Origin: Mycoavidus sp. HKI | GTDB taxonomy: Bacteria; Pseudomonadota; Gammaproteobacteria; Burkholderiales; Burkholderiaceae | Direction: 5' to 3' | Assembly (NCBI RefSeq): GCF_020023735.2 | Contig: NZ_CP076444.2 | Location: 1,193,501-1,257,500 of the forward strand | DNA length: 64,000 nt | Made by a program: the position numbers and the translations under genes | Part shown: in pieces, positions 43,501 to 48,120 of the stretch | Numbering within the stretch: the first letter of the stretch is position 1 | Layout: each line of letters begins with the position of its first letter | Notes under the pieces: generated by a model | The model's input: only the letters and a program-made list of their open reading frames with translations | Told to the model about the DNA's origin: nothing | Database searches by the model: none

Positions 43501-44750
43501 TGCTCAACTAACCCTTGTACTGCCTGTGCGGGCTGGATTTCACTGCCATCGCGCGCTACGTACACGCCGGTATACTCCAACCCCTCTCGTCGCTGTACCA
43601 CCTTCTTATCCTCAACCGGCAGGAACGGGCGCTCATGGTCTAAAAATGCACGCACATGCAAAATGTTTTCTGGATCTTCGATGCCCGCAGCAGCTAAATC
43701 AGTGATCAATTGCTGCGGGTCTCCGATACTTCCCCGCACCAGTAAGTGTGGCAACCCAGCCAACGTTCTTCCTGTGGCTTCAAGTGATAACGCGTTGTCG
43801 TCTGCGCCGATCAGCGTGAGTGGATACTCCGCCAATGCCCGCCCCCGTGCTGAACGCATTTTGATAAGCTGGTAGATTCGGTGCAGCAAACGCCCGTCGC
43901 CACATCCCATATCTGCGATATAACGGGGTTGCTCTGCCAAAGGAAGTTGATCGAAGATGCGTAGAATGAGAGTATCAAGCTCAGCAAAATGGCTTTGATG
44001 TTGCACGCCACTGGCAATGACATTTACCGTACGGTCGAAATGGGATTCATGTCCCTGTTCATTTTTACCGAATATTGTATGCGCCTTGCCAAACAATAAA
44101 TCATCAATACGAAGAAGCATCGGTGTGTAGGACACCACCGTACCCAAAGCGCCCCTGCTCGCCAGCAACGCTCGGCCACCCGACGTTAACCGAAAACTCG
44201 CCGCCTCAATTTGCCCCCAGCCACGTTGGATAAATAAGGTTCGTATAGCCTGCAACGCAGCAGCCGATATGTCGCTTGGTTGAGTCCGTTCCAGTACATC
44301 ATCTCCCAATGTGTACAGGTGTGCTAACAATGGCGTCAACAAAGCACCATCTAGGATGCTCACCACCATCGGCTCAACTCCGCCCCATCCCGCGCTACAG
44401 CGATCTAGCCAGCGCAGCAAATGTTCAGACTGCTCAGAGTGTTCAGCCGCTAGCGCTTGCGTCAGCGGTAGTTGCACTAATTCCGCCAGATCGCTCGGTA
44501 CCTGCCGTGCCAAACTAGTACCTGCAACCACCCCATATCGGTCCGGTTCAATCCATTCCACCCAACCCAATTCATACAAGAGCCGCAGACCCGCATGTAG
44601 ATGCCCGGCATTGCCTCGGTAGCGTGACGCGATCTTCTTGAGCCTCATCGGTCGGGCTGACATCGCCTCCAAAACCCCGTGCCGTGCGAAGCTGTCAATG
44701 ACATGTGAAGCAACCCATCCATTAGCCAACCCATTGATGACGTCCAACAT
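22554..44750 (-). CDS. Trans-AT polyketide synthase B: loading module, four modules and C-terminal crotonase
   Basis: A 7398-residue PKS. Domains (approximate residues): SAM-methyltransferase-like loading domain (SAM loop near 278), GNAT (500-690), ACP (765); module 1: KS (835, Cys near 1000), DH (1435), KR (1903), ACP (2200); module 2: KS (2293), DH (2897), KR (3357), ACP (3653, EEYGIDSVM, a different type); module 3: KS (3748, DTMCSSSL, also a different type), DH (4370), KR (4833), ACP (5133, GFESI); module 4: KS (5232, ETACSSS), DH (5835), C-methyltransferase (6290), KR (6687), ACP (6988); crotonase/ECH domain (7117-7398; LGGD, AQGGGMELL, GLPES). No acyltransferase, enoyl reductase or thioesterase was found. 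I start at the ATG at 44750 because it aligns with the PKS A start and has AGGGG eight bases upstream; an ATG at 44798 would add 16 unmatched residues. Probable product: a polyene with an alpha-methyl from the last extension. Confidence 0.93.
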   Translation of the reverse strand: MLDVINGLANGWVASHVIDSFARHGVLEAMSARPMRLKKIASRYRGNAGHLHAGLRLLYELGWVEWIEPDRYGVVAGTSLARQVPSDLAELVQLPLTQALAAEHSEQSEHLLRWLDRCSAGWGGVEPMVVSILDGALLTPLLAHLYTLGDDVLERTQPSDISAAALQAIRTLFIQRGWGQIEAASFRLTSGGRALLASRGALGTVVSYTPMLLRIDDLLFGKAHTIFGKNEQGHESHFDRTVNVIASGVQHQSHFAELDTLILRIFDQLPLAEQPRYIADMGCGDGRLLHRIYQLIKMRSARGRALAEYPLTLIGADDNALSLEATGRTLAGLPHLLVRGSIGDPQQLITDLAAAGIEDPENILHVRAFLDHERPFLPVEDKKVVQRREGLEYTGVYVARDGSEIQPAQAVQGLVEHLRRWRMAISRFGLLVLESHCLQPNTVKRLRNRTESAHFDAFKAFSGQQLVEASVFLMAAAEVGLFPEPGLSRTFPQGQNFTRLSLHRLIPQPYTIRHPVRADLSRLKHLNRMCEPSSMRISTAEIKRRVCDVPQQQMVLEFAGQIAAVLYTQRIDSVEALRSIDYAEVGRLCQAEGRYVQLLGLFVAPEMHGRGFSDALLDLMLVYGSLLDGVEAIVGVTRCAHYSQYQAEYSLDQYIQLRDEQGQWVDPMLHFHASHGAVIREVLPGFRPGDTDNEGAGVLIEYRLRSEQKTVVETAGPQAVSTDTTLAVNQVEPIVRSAVIEILGSQRATGYDLQAPLMEMGLSSLELLELRRRLSTRLGESLPSTFFFSYGTSEAVIGYFMAQATVQSMPQASTARATYVSASDGLQRESTRQDEVVAIIGVACRLPDGVNNPAQFWQELLAARDGVGALPANRQLLWGSQAEPCRWQGGFLAEVECFDAGFFRISPREAELLDPQQRLLLEVTWEALESAAIAPAMLRGTRSGVFVGMMGSDYEDVIARNGSEADINAHFATGNACSVAAGRLSYFFDWQGPALSIDTACSSSLVAVHTACRSLLGGECTLALAAGVNLLLDDKRFLAYEQAGMLSPHGRCRTFDASADGYVRGEGCAAVILKRLSDAQADGDPIIAVIRGSAINQDGSSSGLTAPNQLAQQAVIEAALVQAGIAPHEIGYLEAHGTGTKLGDPIEVMAAAQVLGTDRSDDQPFLIGSLKSVIGHLEAAAGIAGLIKTILSMQHGMIPAQLHFETPNPHIPWERLPVRVVTHTQAWPAGLKRAGVSSFGFSGTNAHVIVEEYISPQKTATRLSGPVIVVLSAKNEARLRDQAQQLLAYLECHAEVNLADLAYTLQMGRDGLRVRLALVVKSVTELKERLLCYGQGETLQEDTYQGELKRSQEALAVFRADEDLQKSIEAWVAKGKLGKLAQLWVEGFDVEWQQLYGPTTPQRISLPTYPFAKERYWVSPTGVKNGSERQLHPLVHRNTSSLRQQCFSTTLTGEEFFLRDHVVQGERIVPGVAQLEWARAAVMLAGESEPGAAKSSILLQEVTWLRRLVVREPQEVHIGLAEEEDGRIHFEIYSGSGDKRVAYSQGWAQLAEVSEAPQVDLAAIRKQCEQTLTGEACYVRFAQLGLSYGPNFQVLQELQLGDHVAVGALRVAEEPAGYAWAPNMLDGALQASVGLAQGLADAPLALPFAVAQVRQWGELPTSAWAVVRADADDHAVVRKFDVDIVDANGRVALRLSGFSTRPLHEAAERATVALPQTVLLAPHWTAHATAQSALAPAYGMQGILLCEIGQGNPEKLAELAMALSAAECVQLKETGPLAQRYTAYAVQLLEWIQKKVAAHASHALLLQLVVPSAGEGAVLQGLGGLLRSAQQEYPRLTCQLVMVEAEVSMQLLAQRLRAEAVSPAPMVRYVEGQREVLGFARLDSEEAALPWRDKGVYLITGGLGGLGQVFARAIAQQVRHPVLVLTGRSTLKPAQERVLQELQTLGACVAYRAVDVSDAPAMAALVAEVVAQYGQLNGVIHSAGVLRDGLLAQKTGETVRQVLAPKVMGLMALDEATREVALDWLMLCSSVMGVWGNVGQTDYAVGNAFLDAYAQYRMNLVAQGQRQGRTVSISWPLWVEGGMQLDEAAQERLRRDTGLEPLPSVAGVTALCQALAQNAAHLVVGYGTALHIVQHLRVAFEAPLSPAAEEVLDTELSEVAADELQLRVEHALTGLISAQQKIAREELERDMPLREFGFDSITLTELGNILNQKYGLTLSPTIFFEYLTIAALAAYLAQEYQALLAPAFATAVAVPVRSEAGSAPSSLTPSRRWQGRTAAALRDDVSRGDTFKNEPIAVIGMSGCFPQAEDIDALWANLLAERDSIGTLPASRWEHGAVPTISHAGMIESIDEFDPLFFGISPREAQAMDPQQRLLMLYVYRAIEDAGYSVQSLSGSTTALLVGSASSGYGNLLAQAGETVAGYSAPGIWVSMGPNRMSYWLNWHGPSEPIDTACSSSLVAVHRALELLCSGQCAQAVVGGVNTLLSMEIHESFTQAGMLSKGGRCKTFSAQADGYVRGEGVGMLFLKPLAAAERDGDHIYGLIKGSATNHGGRANSLTAPNPRAQADLIKAALQQAGVEPATVSYIEAHGTGTALGDPVETQGLKSAFSELATELPLRYCGLGSVKSNLGHLELAAGVVGLIKVLLQLQHRTLVKSLHCEELNPLLALDDSPFYVVQHTQAWEALRDQQGQALPRRAGVSSFGFGGVNAHVIVEEYVWPPRAPTELSGPVVVVLSARNEVQLGEQVQQLLAYLERQAEVNLVDLAYTLQVGRDALGVRLALLTTSMSALKEQLSSYVRGEAAQEDMFQGEVKREQGALAVFRADEDLQRAIEAWVAKGKLGKLMELWVQGLEVEWGQLYGHTKPKRLSLPTYPFAKERYWAPQKVAQGGLERHLHPLVHRNTSNLSEQRFSTTLTGEEFFLRDHLVRGKRVVPGTAQLEWARAAVTLASVAEVGQAVMLEEVTWLHPLVVEQPQEVHIGLEMQEDGRIRFEIYSRSGDETRVYSQGWAQLAEVGEAPRVDLEAIREQCERTLTSDECYAWFVQLGFGYGTNFQMLNELRAGHHVSVGALRMAAKELAEYGWAPNVLDGALQASLVLTQKSDAPLALPFSLAQVKQWGELPTPAWAVVRSGVGDSAVVRKLDVDIVDASGRVALRLGGFTTRPMRAVTEHAAVAPQAVLLAPHWTAQAMAKPESVPAYGRHGILLGEVDKDNPERLAELAAALSPAQCVSLIGNGTLAQRYMAYAAQLLKWIQKEVAAHPNEALLLQLVIPNEGESAVLQGLNGFLRSAQQEYPRLACQVVAVEAEVSMRLLVQRLQAEATSPAPMVRYVQGQREVLGFTPWEGDDTTLPWRDDGVYLITGGLGGLGQVFARAMAQQIRQPVLVLTGRSALKPEQEHVLQELQAMGARAVYRAVDVSDVVAVAALVAEVIAQYGQLNGVIHSAGVMHAGLLAQKTDEDLWQVLAPKVAGLVALDEATREVALDWLVLCSSVSSVWGDVGLTDYAAANGFLDAYAQYRVSLVAQGQRQGRTVSISWPLWAEGGMRLDGTAQELLRRETGLEAMPSAVGVTALYQALGQPAAHVFVGYGAEARMLQRMQAACATPRLQLAAVAAPSGPDPDLIELAQRFLTGLLAKSLKLPVQRIDAQAPLEEYGIDSVMVVALTTELEKSFGSLSKTLFFEYQSIAALTHYFLQQRRTQLMALLKQESQPQPAAASPLAAVSPVPASRPRRRLQRDFESEKGQATGKGAQDIAIIGLSGRYPQTNTLEAFWNNLVQGVDCITEIPPERWDWQDHFEPHKGRPGKSYSKWGGFIDGMDEFDPRFFGISPREAEIMDPQERLFLQCAYSAIEDAGYTRANLAGAPTDALEQAAAIGVFVGVMYEEYQLHGTHQAPGLGLFGSVASIANRISYYCNFHGPSLGIDTMCSSSLTAIHLACENLRHGGCEVALAGGVNVTVHPNKYVFLSRLQLLSSEGRCTSFGAGGDGYVPGEGVGVVVLKPLAQAVEDGDHIYGVIKGSAINHGGKTNGYTVPNPNAQAEVIGQAIQQAGVHPRAISYLEAHGTGTALGDPIEITGLSKAFGAYTQDTQYCAIGSAKSNIGHCESAAGIAGLTKVLLQMQHGQLVKSLHSETLNPYIAFESTPFKVQRELSEWPRPVLNLDGQEREYPRLAGLSSFGAGGSNAHVIIEEYVGPQRAPTVVNGPVVVVLSARSEGQLQEQVQQLLTYLERQVEVNLADLAYTLQVGREALGVRLALVTSSIGVLKEQLSGYARGEVAQEDTFNGEVKHEQGTLSVFRANEELQEAIGKWLARGKLGELAQLWVQGLEVKWAQLYGAVKPQRISLPTYPFAKERYWIPQTVVQGGPERQLHPLVHRNTSNLSEQRFSTMLTGEEFFLCDHVVRGQRVVPGAAQLEWARAAVTLASDDEGGTTALSVLLQEVTWLRPLVVTQPQEVHIGLERQEDGRIDFEIYSGRGDEAVVYSQGWARLVAVDEAPQVNLEAVRGQCEQTLAGEACYARFVQLGLGYGPSFQVLHELQVGHNVVLGTLRLPSESPVGYEWAPNLLDAALQTSMGLTQDETDASLALPFAVAQVKQWGEIPTPAWAVVRPSAEDSSAIRKLDVDIVGASGQVALRLSGFSVRPVHEVAGHAVAIPETILLAPQWTVQPANAQPAAVSARVHRILLCEVGKDGPEKSAELAAELSAAQCVQLTETGSLAQRYTAYALQLLARIQQEVAAYPSEALLFQLIVPSEGEGAVMQGLGGLLRSAQQEYPRLACQVVAVEAGVSMPVLAQRLRVEAASPVPVVRYVQGQREVLSYARLASEEPTLPWRDEGVYLITGGLGGLGQVFARAMAQQVRHPVLVLTGRSALKPAQELVLQELQALGARVAYRSVDVSDVAAVSALVVEIEAQYGPLNGVIHSAGVLRDSLLAQKSGESLQQVLAPKVAGLMALDEATQDMALDWLIVCSSVASVFGNVGQTDYAAGNGFLDSYAQYRSGLVAQGQRQGRTVSVSWPLWAEGGMQLDAAAQERLRRDTGLEPLPSAAGVTTLYQALAQNTAHVVVGYGAAARILNQLRVACEAPLSFAAKFVVDTELSEFAGDELQSRVEYALTGLISAQLKIAREELERDTPLSEFGFESITLTEFGNALHQKYGLALSPTIFFEYSTIAALAGYLLREHRAVLAPAFAATVKTPIRSAGGVVPVPLPPTTRRRRGGVATAPLQVEVSGRDPLKNEPIAVIGMSGCFPQAEDIDALWTNLLAERDSIGALPSDRWQRSVAPVMCHAGIIEGIDEFDPLFFGISPREAQAMDPQQRLLMLYVYRVIEDAGYSVQSLSGSDTALLVGTMSSGYGQLLAQAGETVAGYSAAGLVGSMGPNRMSYWLNWHGPSEPIETACSSSLVAVHRTLELLRSGQCAQAVVGGVNTLLSLEAHESFAQAGMLSKDGRCKTFSAQADGYVRGEGVGMLFLKPLSAAERDGDHIYGLIKGSATNHGGRANSLTAPNPRAQADLIKAALQQAGVEPETVSYIEAHGTGTSLGDPIEAQGLKSAFAELGAGLPVAYCGLGSVKSNIGHLELAAGVAGLIKVLLQLQHQTLVKSLHCEELNPLLALSDSPFYVVQQACAWEALRDRQGQALPRRAGVSSFGFGGVNAHVIVEEYVAPQKAPTVVSGPVVVLLSARSEERLRDQAQQLLAYLERQAEVNLADLAYTLQVGREALGVRLALLTTSMSTLKEQLSGYVRGEAAQEDTFHGEAKREHDTLAVFRADEEFQEVISKWMALGKVGKLAQLWMQGLEVKWAQLYGAVKPQRISLPTYPFAKERYWVSQGLELATVTGAEFLLHPLIHRNTSDLIEQRYSTTLTGEEWFLRDHVVRGERIVPGAVQLEWARAAVALASRMDAEQTVILETVAWLRPLKVLDVLEVHISLEVQEDGQIAFEMYSGNDDETVVYSRGTARLAEVRDAPRVDLATLLGQCSQTLTSAVCYARFAHLGLEYGASFQVLSALQVGPNVVVGSLRLPGKAAGGYTWLPQLLDGALQTSLGLTQDESLALSFAVEQVRQWGEVPTEAWAVVRPREGESATMHTLDIDIADASGIVALRLSGCSIRIVQDSVEREIAVPQTVIKAPLAPSVALPPATESVLPPVTQHDLMDLDARLAQLLQAQLDSVGGFAANAQPSAPYARWWQHSRRLLAERGLPMQAAPDPSVLWAQWDAYRDAVQNDPALSAQIRLVDAALRALPSVLRGDTLATEVLFPQGQLALVEGVYHDHPVADYFNTVLAERLMTYVQARRQTDPMTPYRILEIGAGTGGTSMALFKQLAPYALQIEEYAYTDVSPAFLLHAQERHVAQAPYLRTQRLDIERSPLEQGFELGRYDVVLATNVLHATRDIRRTVRHAKALLKDNGLLLLNELTNTGLFAHLTFGLLDGWWLAEDQELRITGTPALAPSTWRQVLEAEGFGALQFPAEAAHDLGQQIVVAVSDGQVQPQCSEVPLTSAHAPIRTVSQVTMSQTMLLAPRWKARTLIPSADLPTYAVHGVLLCEVGTRDASIVEVFTTTLPLAQCERLTATGTLAERYVCYAQKVVAWLQRQVATHPGASLFLQLVTPNADEGAVLQGLSGLLRSAQQEYPQLVAQIVAVDVDAPALVLAQWLQAEAAAPTPMVRYAQGRREVWDFEDLDTTNTVETVLPWRARGVYLITGGLGGLGQIFARASAQVCDPVLILAGRSVLQPAYEEVLEALRALGARVVYRTLDVGDAVAVTALIADIMAEYGALNGVIHSAGVLRDGLLATKTAQALQEVLIPKVDGLVALDEATRDIDLDWLVLCSSLVTVLGNVGVTDYAAGNGFLDAYAQYREGLVRQGLRHGRTLSVGWPLWADGGMQLDTATQERMRQVMGMEALPSEAGISVLYRALHQAAAHVVVGYGDRTRMLQHVQTGYGAPMSARSKKTAVIDSERTKIVSNELQVRVEHALTELIAAQLKIAREELKRDIPLSEFGFDSILLSGFSSVLNRTYGLKLSLTVFFEYRTIAALAEYLTREQAAVMAKSLAAMVDVQADAGERAVLVVPASWRGRKRLPLASPMTAVAPAVPSRTSQTTVPTAYISLDPELAKVGSIRSLNERQRLFAGELERLDKRLCPISIGALSEALAPYANQFEVAEDLAGDLWIFIQTGPGNTFNLASLKALLGVFTAIRDFADFSRTRFIYFSHRGKHFSLGGDRKSFLDGVQRSDTDAIIELGETYKSVLDILAVLPCLIIGAVYGSAQGGGMELLMMTDLQFVWPGLKMGLPESRSGLIAGMGGMSYLSSVIGPVRALRLNVTGELISSETAVSYGLISHLSESPFSDALALRDADFDLDAAIAARKVITGSKYEILKKDLDVFCSFLCSGTFLARQSRIHADFEVIETMNALP

Positions 44751-44758
44751 AATGACAA

Positions 44759-44763
44759 CCCCT
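44759..44763 (-). promoter_or_regulatory. Ribosome-binding site deciding the PKS B start
   Basis: On the minus strand AGGGG precedes the ATG at 44750 by eight bases. The start at 44798 lacks a comparable site, and its extra residues have no counterpart in PKS A. Confidence 0.6.
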
Positions 44764-44875
44764 AAAACGTTATATTTCGTTATATGACGGCTCACCACAT
44801 AGGCGACCGCTTAGGCTAATCTTGAGACTTGAAGGCGAGGGATATGATAAGCAAATTTTGTCCGGCATGCACTTT

Positions 44876-44905
44876 TTTTCATTTGAGAGTATTCTCAAAT
44901 GAAAA
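44876..44905. promoter_or_regulatory. Perfect 13-bp palindrome upstream of PKS B
   Basis: The arms 44876-44888 and 44893-44905 are exact inverted copies (ttttcatttgaga on the left) separated by gtat. It lies about 126-155 bp before the PKS B start. Neither strand has a convincing T-run straight after it, so an operator for a dimeric regulator is as likely as a transcript-end hairpin for polA. Confidence 0.5.
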
Positions 44906-44959
44906 TTAATCCAGGACGGTTATCGAAGATGAAAATGAACGAAAAACAAGCAAGCGTAG

Positions 44960-45240
44960 TGCGAGAAATCCGCACACTACGTTGTGTGGGAACCGGGGGC
45001 GGGTGACTGCCTCCGGTCGTGGGGGTGAGATTCCTCTGCGCTACCCCGATGAATACTTCTACCAGCAGTTAGGACTCATTCGTCTGCCAAAACTTACACA
45101 GAACCTTCCGTGGGCGAAGGCATGATGTTCTGTCCGAAAGCCGGATGCGTTAGTAGCGCACGTCCGGCTCGATGAGCGGGATGTGAAAACGTAGTCACGG
45201 TTCGGCTAGTGAGGCACCGCCAAACGAAAGAGGCGGATAC
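44960..45240 (+). mobile_element. Probable group II intron relic (end of the intron-encoded protein plus domain V-like hairpin)
   Basis: Between PKS B and polA the plus strand holds an open tail reading PLRYPDEYFYQQLGLIRLPK, then LTQNLPWAKA and a stop at 45123-45125. It looks like the end of a group II intron reverse transcriptase. It is followed 13 bases later by a stable hairpin (45139-45169; stems agccgga/tccggct and gcg/cgc) like intron domain V, then gatgagcggg and a second cacggttcg motif. The catalytic reverse transcriptase domains and most of the RNA are absent, so it cannot be mobile. The assignment rests on recalled similarity and hairpin shape, so it is tentative. Confidence 0.4.
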
Positions 45241-45306
45241 AAATACACAAAACCTAACGCCCACGCGCCACATCTCGACTCTACCCTTTTCATCAAATGC
45301 CCCCTA

Positions 45307-48063
45307 TTAATGCGCCTCCTCCCAATTGTTGCCAACGCCCACGTCAACTACCAGTGGCACACGCAATTGCGCGACTTCACACATCAGCGCCGGCAAACAC
45401 TCCCGCACTTCAGCCAATTCTGCATCCGGCACTTCAAGCACCAACTCATCATGTACTTGCATGATCAGCTTCGATTGCCGTGCCGTTGTCTCTAGCCACT
45501 GTTGCACAGCAACCATCGAGAGCTTGATTAAATCGGCTGCCGTGCCTTGCATTGGCGCATTAATTGCCGCCCGTTCAGCCGCCTGACGGCGCGGCCCGCT
45601 GCCGCCATTAATCTCAGGTAACCACAAGCGCCGGCCGAAGACAGTTTCAACATACCCTTGTTCTTTTGCACGAACCCGGGTTTCTTCCATATAGCGTGCC
45701 ACGCCTGGGTAGCGATTGAAATAGCGGTCAATATAGACCTTGGCCGCATCACGCGACAGGCCCAAGTTTGACGCTAGCCCAAATACGCTCATGCCATAAA
45801 TCAGGCCAAAATTAATCGTCTTGGCGACGCGCCGCTCGTCATCAGAGACCTGCTGCGGCGCAACGCCAAAAATCTCGCCGGCACTGGCGCGGTGAACGTC
45901 TTCGCCACGCGCAAAAGCACCGAGTAAATTCTCATCGCCTGAGATATGGGCCATAATCCGCAGTTCAATTTGCGAATAATCCGCCGACACAATGTGATGT
46001 CCAGGCGCGGCAATAAAGGCTGCACGAATGCGCCGCCCTTCGCTGGTGCGCACCGGAATGTTTTGTAAATTGGGTTCATTTGAAGCCAGCCGCCCGGTGA
46101 CGGCGACGGCCTGGGCATAATTCGTATGCACCCGCCCCGTTTGGGGGTTGACCATTTTGGGCAGTTTATCGGTATAGGTTGATTTGAGTTTCGACAGCGT
46201 ACGATGGTCAAGCAGCAGTTTAGGTAAGGGATAATCCGCGGCGAGCTTTTGCAGTACTTCTTCATCGGTTGAAGGTGCGCCGCCGGGGGTTTTTTTGATA
46301 ATCGGCAACTGCAGGCGTTCAAAAAAAATCTCGCTGATTTGCTTGGGTGAACTTAAGTTAAATGGGCCACCGGCTAAGGTATGCGCTTCTTGTTCCAGTT
46401 GCATCAAACGTATGCCCAGCTCATGGCTTTGTTGAGCGAGTAACTGAGTATCGATTAAGACACCATTACGCTCCATCACTCGCAAGACGCGCGAAACAGG
46501 CATTTCGATCTCGCGATAGATATGCAGCAAGCCGGGCTCTTTCGACAGTTGCGGATAAAGCGCATGATGCAGGCGTAGCGTTACATCTGCATCTTCCGCT
46601 GCATAACGTATTGCTTGCTCAAGCGGCACTTGATCAAAGCCAATTTGGGCAGCGCCTTTGCCACAAACGTCTATATATTTAATCGTGTTGAGGCCAAGGT
46701 GGCGTAGCGCAAGGCTGTCCATATCATGGCTACGATGAGATTCGAGCACATAGGATTGAAGCAAGGTGTCATGCTCTATGCCAGCCAAGCCAATGCCATA
46801 ATTAAATAGCACTTGCTCATCATATTTCATGTGCTGTCCAACTTTCTTTTTAGTTGGATTCTGTAGCCACTCTGTTAACCGCGCGAGGACCTCATCACGT
46901 GGCAATTGGGTGACATGAGCATCGATATCGGGTCCCCGATGGGCAAGCGGAAGATAAGCCGCATGACCCGCTTCGACTGAAAACGAAAGACCAACCAACT
47001 GCGCACGCAGTGGATCAAGTGACGTAGTTTCAGTATCAAAAGCTGTTAATTCGGCGGCATTGATTTTTTCTAACCAGGTATCAAATTGCGCCCAGTCGAG
47101 TATGCTCTCGTAATCAGGCGTTATTTCCAATGCTGGTGCGGCTAGACTGCTAGAGCTGCCGTTATCGGGTGCGGGGACTCCCGCGGTGGCTAATTCGTTT
47201 AACCAGCTTTTGAAACCGTAATGCGTGAATACATCCAGAAGTTCCGCTTGAGCTTCAGTGCGCGTTGCCAGCGAGGCTTCGATTGATTCAATGTGTGGCT
47301 CAAGCGAGCAATCCGTACATACGGTGATCAGTTTGCTTGCCAACGGTAAAAAATCGAGCGCGCGGCGCAAGTTTTCCCCTACGGCCCCGGTGATTTGGTC
47401 AGCATGTTCAACCACCCCCGCCAATGAGCCGTATTGCGTCAGCCATTTTAGCGCCGTTTTAGGGCCACATTTTTCAACCCCTGGCACATTGTCCGAGGTG
47501 TCGCCAATTAATGCCAAGTAATCGACAATTAATGCTGGCGGCACGCCAAATTTTTCAGCGACCCCGGCTTCATCCAGCAGTTCATTGCTCATGGTGTTGA
47601 CCAGCGTAATTTGGCTTGTCACTAACTGCGCGAGATCTTTGTCGCCGGTCGAGATCACTACTTTCATGCCAGCCTGCTCGGCTTGCCGGGCCAAGGTACC
47701 AATTACATCGTCGGCCTCGACCCCATCCACCATCAGTAACGGCCAGCCTAAGGCACGCACGACGCGGTGAATAGGTTCAATCTGCCGTACCAAGTCTTCA
47801 GGCATCGAAGAGCGCTGGGCTTTGTATTCTGGATACCAGTCATCTCGAAAGGTTTTACCTTTAGCATCAAATACACACGCGCTATATTCTGCCGGGTTGT
47901 CTTTGCGTAAGCGCCGCAGCATATTGATCATGCCATATAGGGCACCAGTCGGCTCCGCGTTGGGGCTGCGCAAATTGGGCAAGGCATGATATGCACGATA
48001 CAAATAACTTGAACCATCGACCAGTAATAGGGTCCGGCCTTTTAGATTGGATTGCACAGGCAT
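45307..48063 (-). CDS. polA: DNA polymerase I
   Basis: 918 residues from the ATG at 48063, the normal PolA length. Residues 1-290 are the 5'-3' exonuclease (LLVDGSSYLYRAYHALP, GVEADDVIG, STGDKDLAQLV). The 3'-5' proofreading domain keeps its acidic residues (FDTETTSLD, GQHMKYDEQVL, AAEDADVTLRLH). The polymerase domain has motif A (SADYSQIELRIMAHISGDE), motif B (RRVAKTINFGLIYGMS) and motif C (QVHDELVLEVPD). It fills gaps in DNA repair and removes Okazaki primers. An upstream in-frame ATG at 48159 would add 32 residues with no PolA similarity, and those bases overlap the LOG relic on the other strand, so I reject it. polA is the chromosomal gene on one side of the trans-acting PKS gene block. 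Confidence 0.95.
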   Translation of the reverse strand: MPVQSNLKGRTLLLVDGSSYLYRAYHALPNLRSPNAEPTGALYGMINMLRRLRKDNPAEYSACVFDAKGKTFRDDWYPEYKAQRSSMPEDLVRQIEPIHRVVRALGWPLLMVDGVEADDVIGTLARQAEQAGMKVVISTGDKDLAQLVTSQITLVNTMSNELLDEAGVAEKFGVPPALIVDYLALIGDTSDNVPGVEKCGPKTALKWLTQYGSLAGVVEHADQITGAVGENLRRALDFLPLASKLITVCTDCSLEPHIESIEASLATRTEAQAELLDVFTHYGFKSWLNELATAGVPAPDNGSSSSLAAPALEITPDYESILDWAQFDTWLEKINAAELTAFDTETTSLDPLRAQLVGLSFSVEAGHAAYLPLAHRGPDIDAHVTQLPRDEVLARLTEWLQNPTKKKVGQHMKYDEQVLFNYGIGLAGIEHDTLLQSYVLESHRSHDMDSLALRHLGLNTIKYIDVCGKGAAQIGFDQVPLEQAIRYAAEDADVTLRLHHALYPQLSKEPGLLHIYREIEMPVSRVLRVMERNGVLIDTQLLAQQSHELGIRLMQLEQEAHTLAGGPFNLSSPKQISEIFFERLQLPIIKKTPGGAPSTDEEVLQKLAADYPLPKLLLDHRTLSKLKSTYTDKLPKMVNPQTGRVHTNYAQAVAVTGRLASNEPNLQNIPVRTSEGRRIRAAFIAAPGHHIVSADYSQIELRIMAHISGDENLLGAFARGEDVHRASAGEIFGVAPQQVSDDERRVAKTINFGLIYGMSVFGLASNLGLSRDAAKVYIDRYFNRYPGVARYMEETRVRAKEQGYVETVFGRRLWLPEINGGSGPRRQAAERAAINAPMQGTAADLIKLSMVAVQQWLETTARQSKLIMQVHDELVLEVPDAELAEVRECLPALMCEVAQLRVPLVVDVGVGNNWEEAH

Positions 48064-48120
48064 ATGAATACGATAGACAATAGAAAAATGATACCAAGCT
48101 TGCGCGCACTCGCAGATTAA

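Noticed and set aside
44751..44798. Upstream start for PKS B adding 16 residues
   Set aside because: The added residues have no counterpart in PKS A, and the ATG at 44750 has an AGGGG site at a good distance.
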